NCBI GenBank assembly: GCA_036250225.1
Contig: JAPZLL010000002.1
Location: 1,674,001-1,738,000 of the forward strand
Origin: Cercophora sp. LCS_1
Taxonomy: Eukaryota > Ascomycota > Sordariomycetes > Sordariales > Lasiosphaeriaceae
DNA length: 64,000 nt
Reading direction: 5' to 3'
The translations under genes were made by a program, and so were the position numbers. Positions 62,528 to 64,000 of this stretch are shown here, piece by piece (position 1 is the first letter of the stretch; the number at the start of each line of letters is the position of its first letter). The notes beneath the pieces are model-generated. The model was not told the origin of the DNA. It did not search any database and was given only the letters and a program-made list of their open reading frames with translations.

Positions 62528-64000
62528 ATGGCACCCAGAGTTATCGTTGTCGGTGGCGGCTGTAAGTTGCTCCTTCCTCTTGCCAACCCCACGCATGCGC
62601 CGTGTCGTCATCGCTCTCACATGTGAAGGAGCGGGAGAAGGTTAAAACCGCCATGCTAACGGTGTTTACTTTCAGTGTCCGGGTTGAGCGCCGCCCACAC
62701 CATCTACATTGCCGGTGGTAACGTTGTTGTCCTCGACAAGCAGGGCTTCTTCGGAGGAAACTCTACCAAGGCCACGTCCGGCATCAACGGCGCCCTCACG
62801 AGGACGCAGGTCGAGCACGGTATCCAGGACAGCGTCAAGCAGTTCTACGACGATACCCTCAAGTCTGCCCGTGACAAGGCGAGACCAGACCTCATCAAGG
62901 TCCTCACATACAAGTCTGCCGCCGCCGTCGAGTGGCTCCAGGATGTTTTCAACCTCGACCTCACTCTCGTCTCCCGTCTCGGGTATGTTTCCAAGCAATC
63001 ACGTGCTCTCCCTGCACTTTGCTGACATTAATCCTACAGTGGCCACTCCCAGCCCCGAACACACCGTGGCCACGATGCCAAGTTCCCCGGCATGGCCATC
63101 ACATACGCTCTGATGCAAAGGTTGGAGGAGCTCGCTGAGTCCGAGCCCGACCGTGTTCAGATCATCAAGAAGGCTCGCGTCACCAGCCTCAACAAGGAGG
63201 GGAACCAAGTCACCGGTGTCACATACGAGCTCAATGGCGAGTCCCAGAAGCTTGACGGCCCCGTCGTCCTGGCCACCGGTGGTTACGCCGCTGACTTCGG
63301 CGAGGGCTCGCTTCTCAAGCAGCACAGGCCCGACACCTACGGGCTGGCCACCACCAACGGCTCACACGCCACTGGTGACGGTCAGAAGATGGTCATGGCC
63401 ATTGGTGGCAACGGCATCGACATGGACAAGGTCCAGGTCCACCCCACGGGTCTCGTTGACCCCAAGGATCCCGGCTCCAAGTGGAAGTTCCTCGCTGCCG
63501 AGGCGCTTCGTGGTGAGGGTGGTATCCTCCTCAACGCTGATGGTGACCGGTTCTGCGACGAGCTTGGCCACCGTGACTACGTGTCCGGCATGATGTGGAA
63601 GGAGAAGGACAAGGGCAAGTTCCCCATCCGCCTTATCCTCAACAGCAAGGCCTCCAACACCCTTGACTTCCACACCCGCCACTACTCTGGCCGCGGTCTC
63701 ATGAAGAAGATGACCGGCAAGCAGCTCGCCAAGGAGATTGGCTGCACGCCTGAGCACCTCCAGAAGACCTTCCAGACCTACAACGCCATTGCTGAGGGCA
63801 AGCAGAAGGACCCCTGGGGCAAGAAGTTCTTCCACAACATGCCGCTCGACATCAGCGATGATTTCCACGTCGCATTGATGGAGCCTGTCCTCCACTTCAC
63901 CATGGGTGGTATTGAGATCAACGACCGCGCTCAGGTCCTCAACAAGGAGCAGAAGCCCTTCGATGGCCTTTTCGCCTGCGGCGAGCTGGCTGGTGGTGTC
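62528..64000 (+). CDS. OSM1: soluble fumarate reductase, 3' end outside window
   Basis: Three exons seen (62528-62561, 62676-62982, 63040 to the window end); the protein continues past 64000. The FAD-binding start is VIVVGGGLSGLSAAHTIYIA, split by the first intron after the glycines. GGNSTKATSGINGALT, GGHSQPRTHRGHDAKFPG, VQVHPTGLVDPKDPG, AAEALRGEGGILLNADGDRF and LHFTMGGIEI are the flavin- and substrate-binding blocks of the flavocytochrome c/fumarate reductase family. Known role: Osm1/Frd1 in yeast reduce fumarate to succinate with FADH2 or FMNH2, to reoxidise flavin under low oxygen. This protein starts at the FAD domain with no targeting signal, so the cytosolic form is inferred. C-terminal cytochrome b5 or other domains would lie beyond the window and cannot be judged. 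Confidence 0.93.

Overview
This window is nuclear DNA of a filamentous ascomycete, probably a Sordariomycete. The genes are cut by short introns (about 45-160 bases) with fungal-style GTANGT donors and CAG/TAG acceptors. The products are orthologues of known fungal housekeeping proteins, intergenic spaces are mostly 0.3-1.5 kb, and genes lie on both strands without operons. Exon boundaries below were built by hand; in every intact gene model the frame closes from ATG to stop.

Left part (1-16 kb): a Cia2/MIP18-type Fe-S targeting factor, the spliceosomal GTPase Snu114, cytosolic acetoacetyl-CoA thiolase (Erg10), a WDR89-like WD40 protein, the ERAD subunit Hrd3/SEL1L and a GT32 sphingolipid mannosyltransferase. 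Middle-left (16.7-23.5 kb): a gene-poor island with decayed genes (a UPF1-like helicase remnant, a long broken gene of unknown family, and further coding scraps) plus a small degenerate tandem repeat. This is the accessory part of the window.

Middle (23.5-43.7 kb): an Sfr1/Mei5-like recombination factor, an RCR-type membrane protein with PPxY motifs, an uncharacterised 250-residue acidic protein sharing a 209-base promoter with alanyl-tRNA synthetase (which has a mitochondrial-like N-terminal extension), Tfb3/MAT1 of TFIIH, NudC, a Bud27/URI-like prefoldin, a 1107-residue Myb/SANT + C2H2 protein with a membrane-anchored C-terminus, and an 809-residue coiled-coil/low-complexity protein whose single intron has a GC donor.

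Right part (46-64 kb): a six-span membrane protein, the MBOAT acyltransferase Gup1 divergent from a chromate-type transporter, a mitochondrial TMEM70-like membrane protein, the Sin3 co-repressor, a secreted fasciclin-domain protein and a soluble fumarate reductase cut by the window end. The genes do not form one pathway. The accessory island and the Myb/zinc-finger/membrane protein are the parts least explained by known biology. I saw no CRISPR array, rRNA or convincing tRNA, and no complete transposon.
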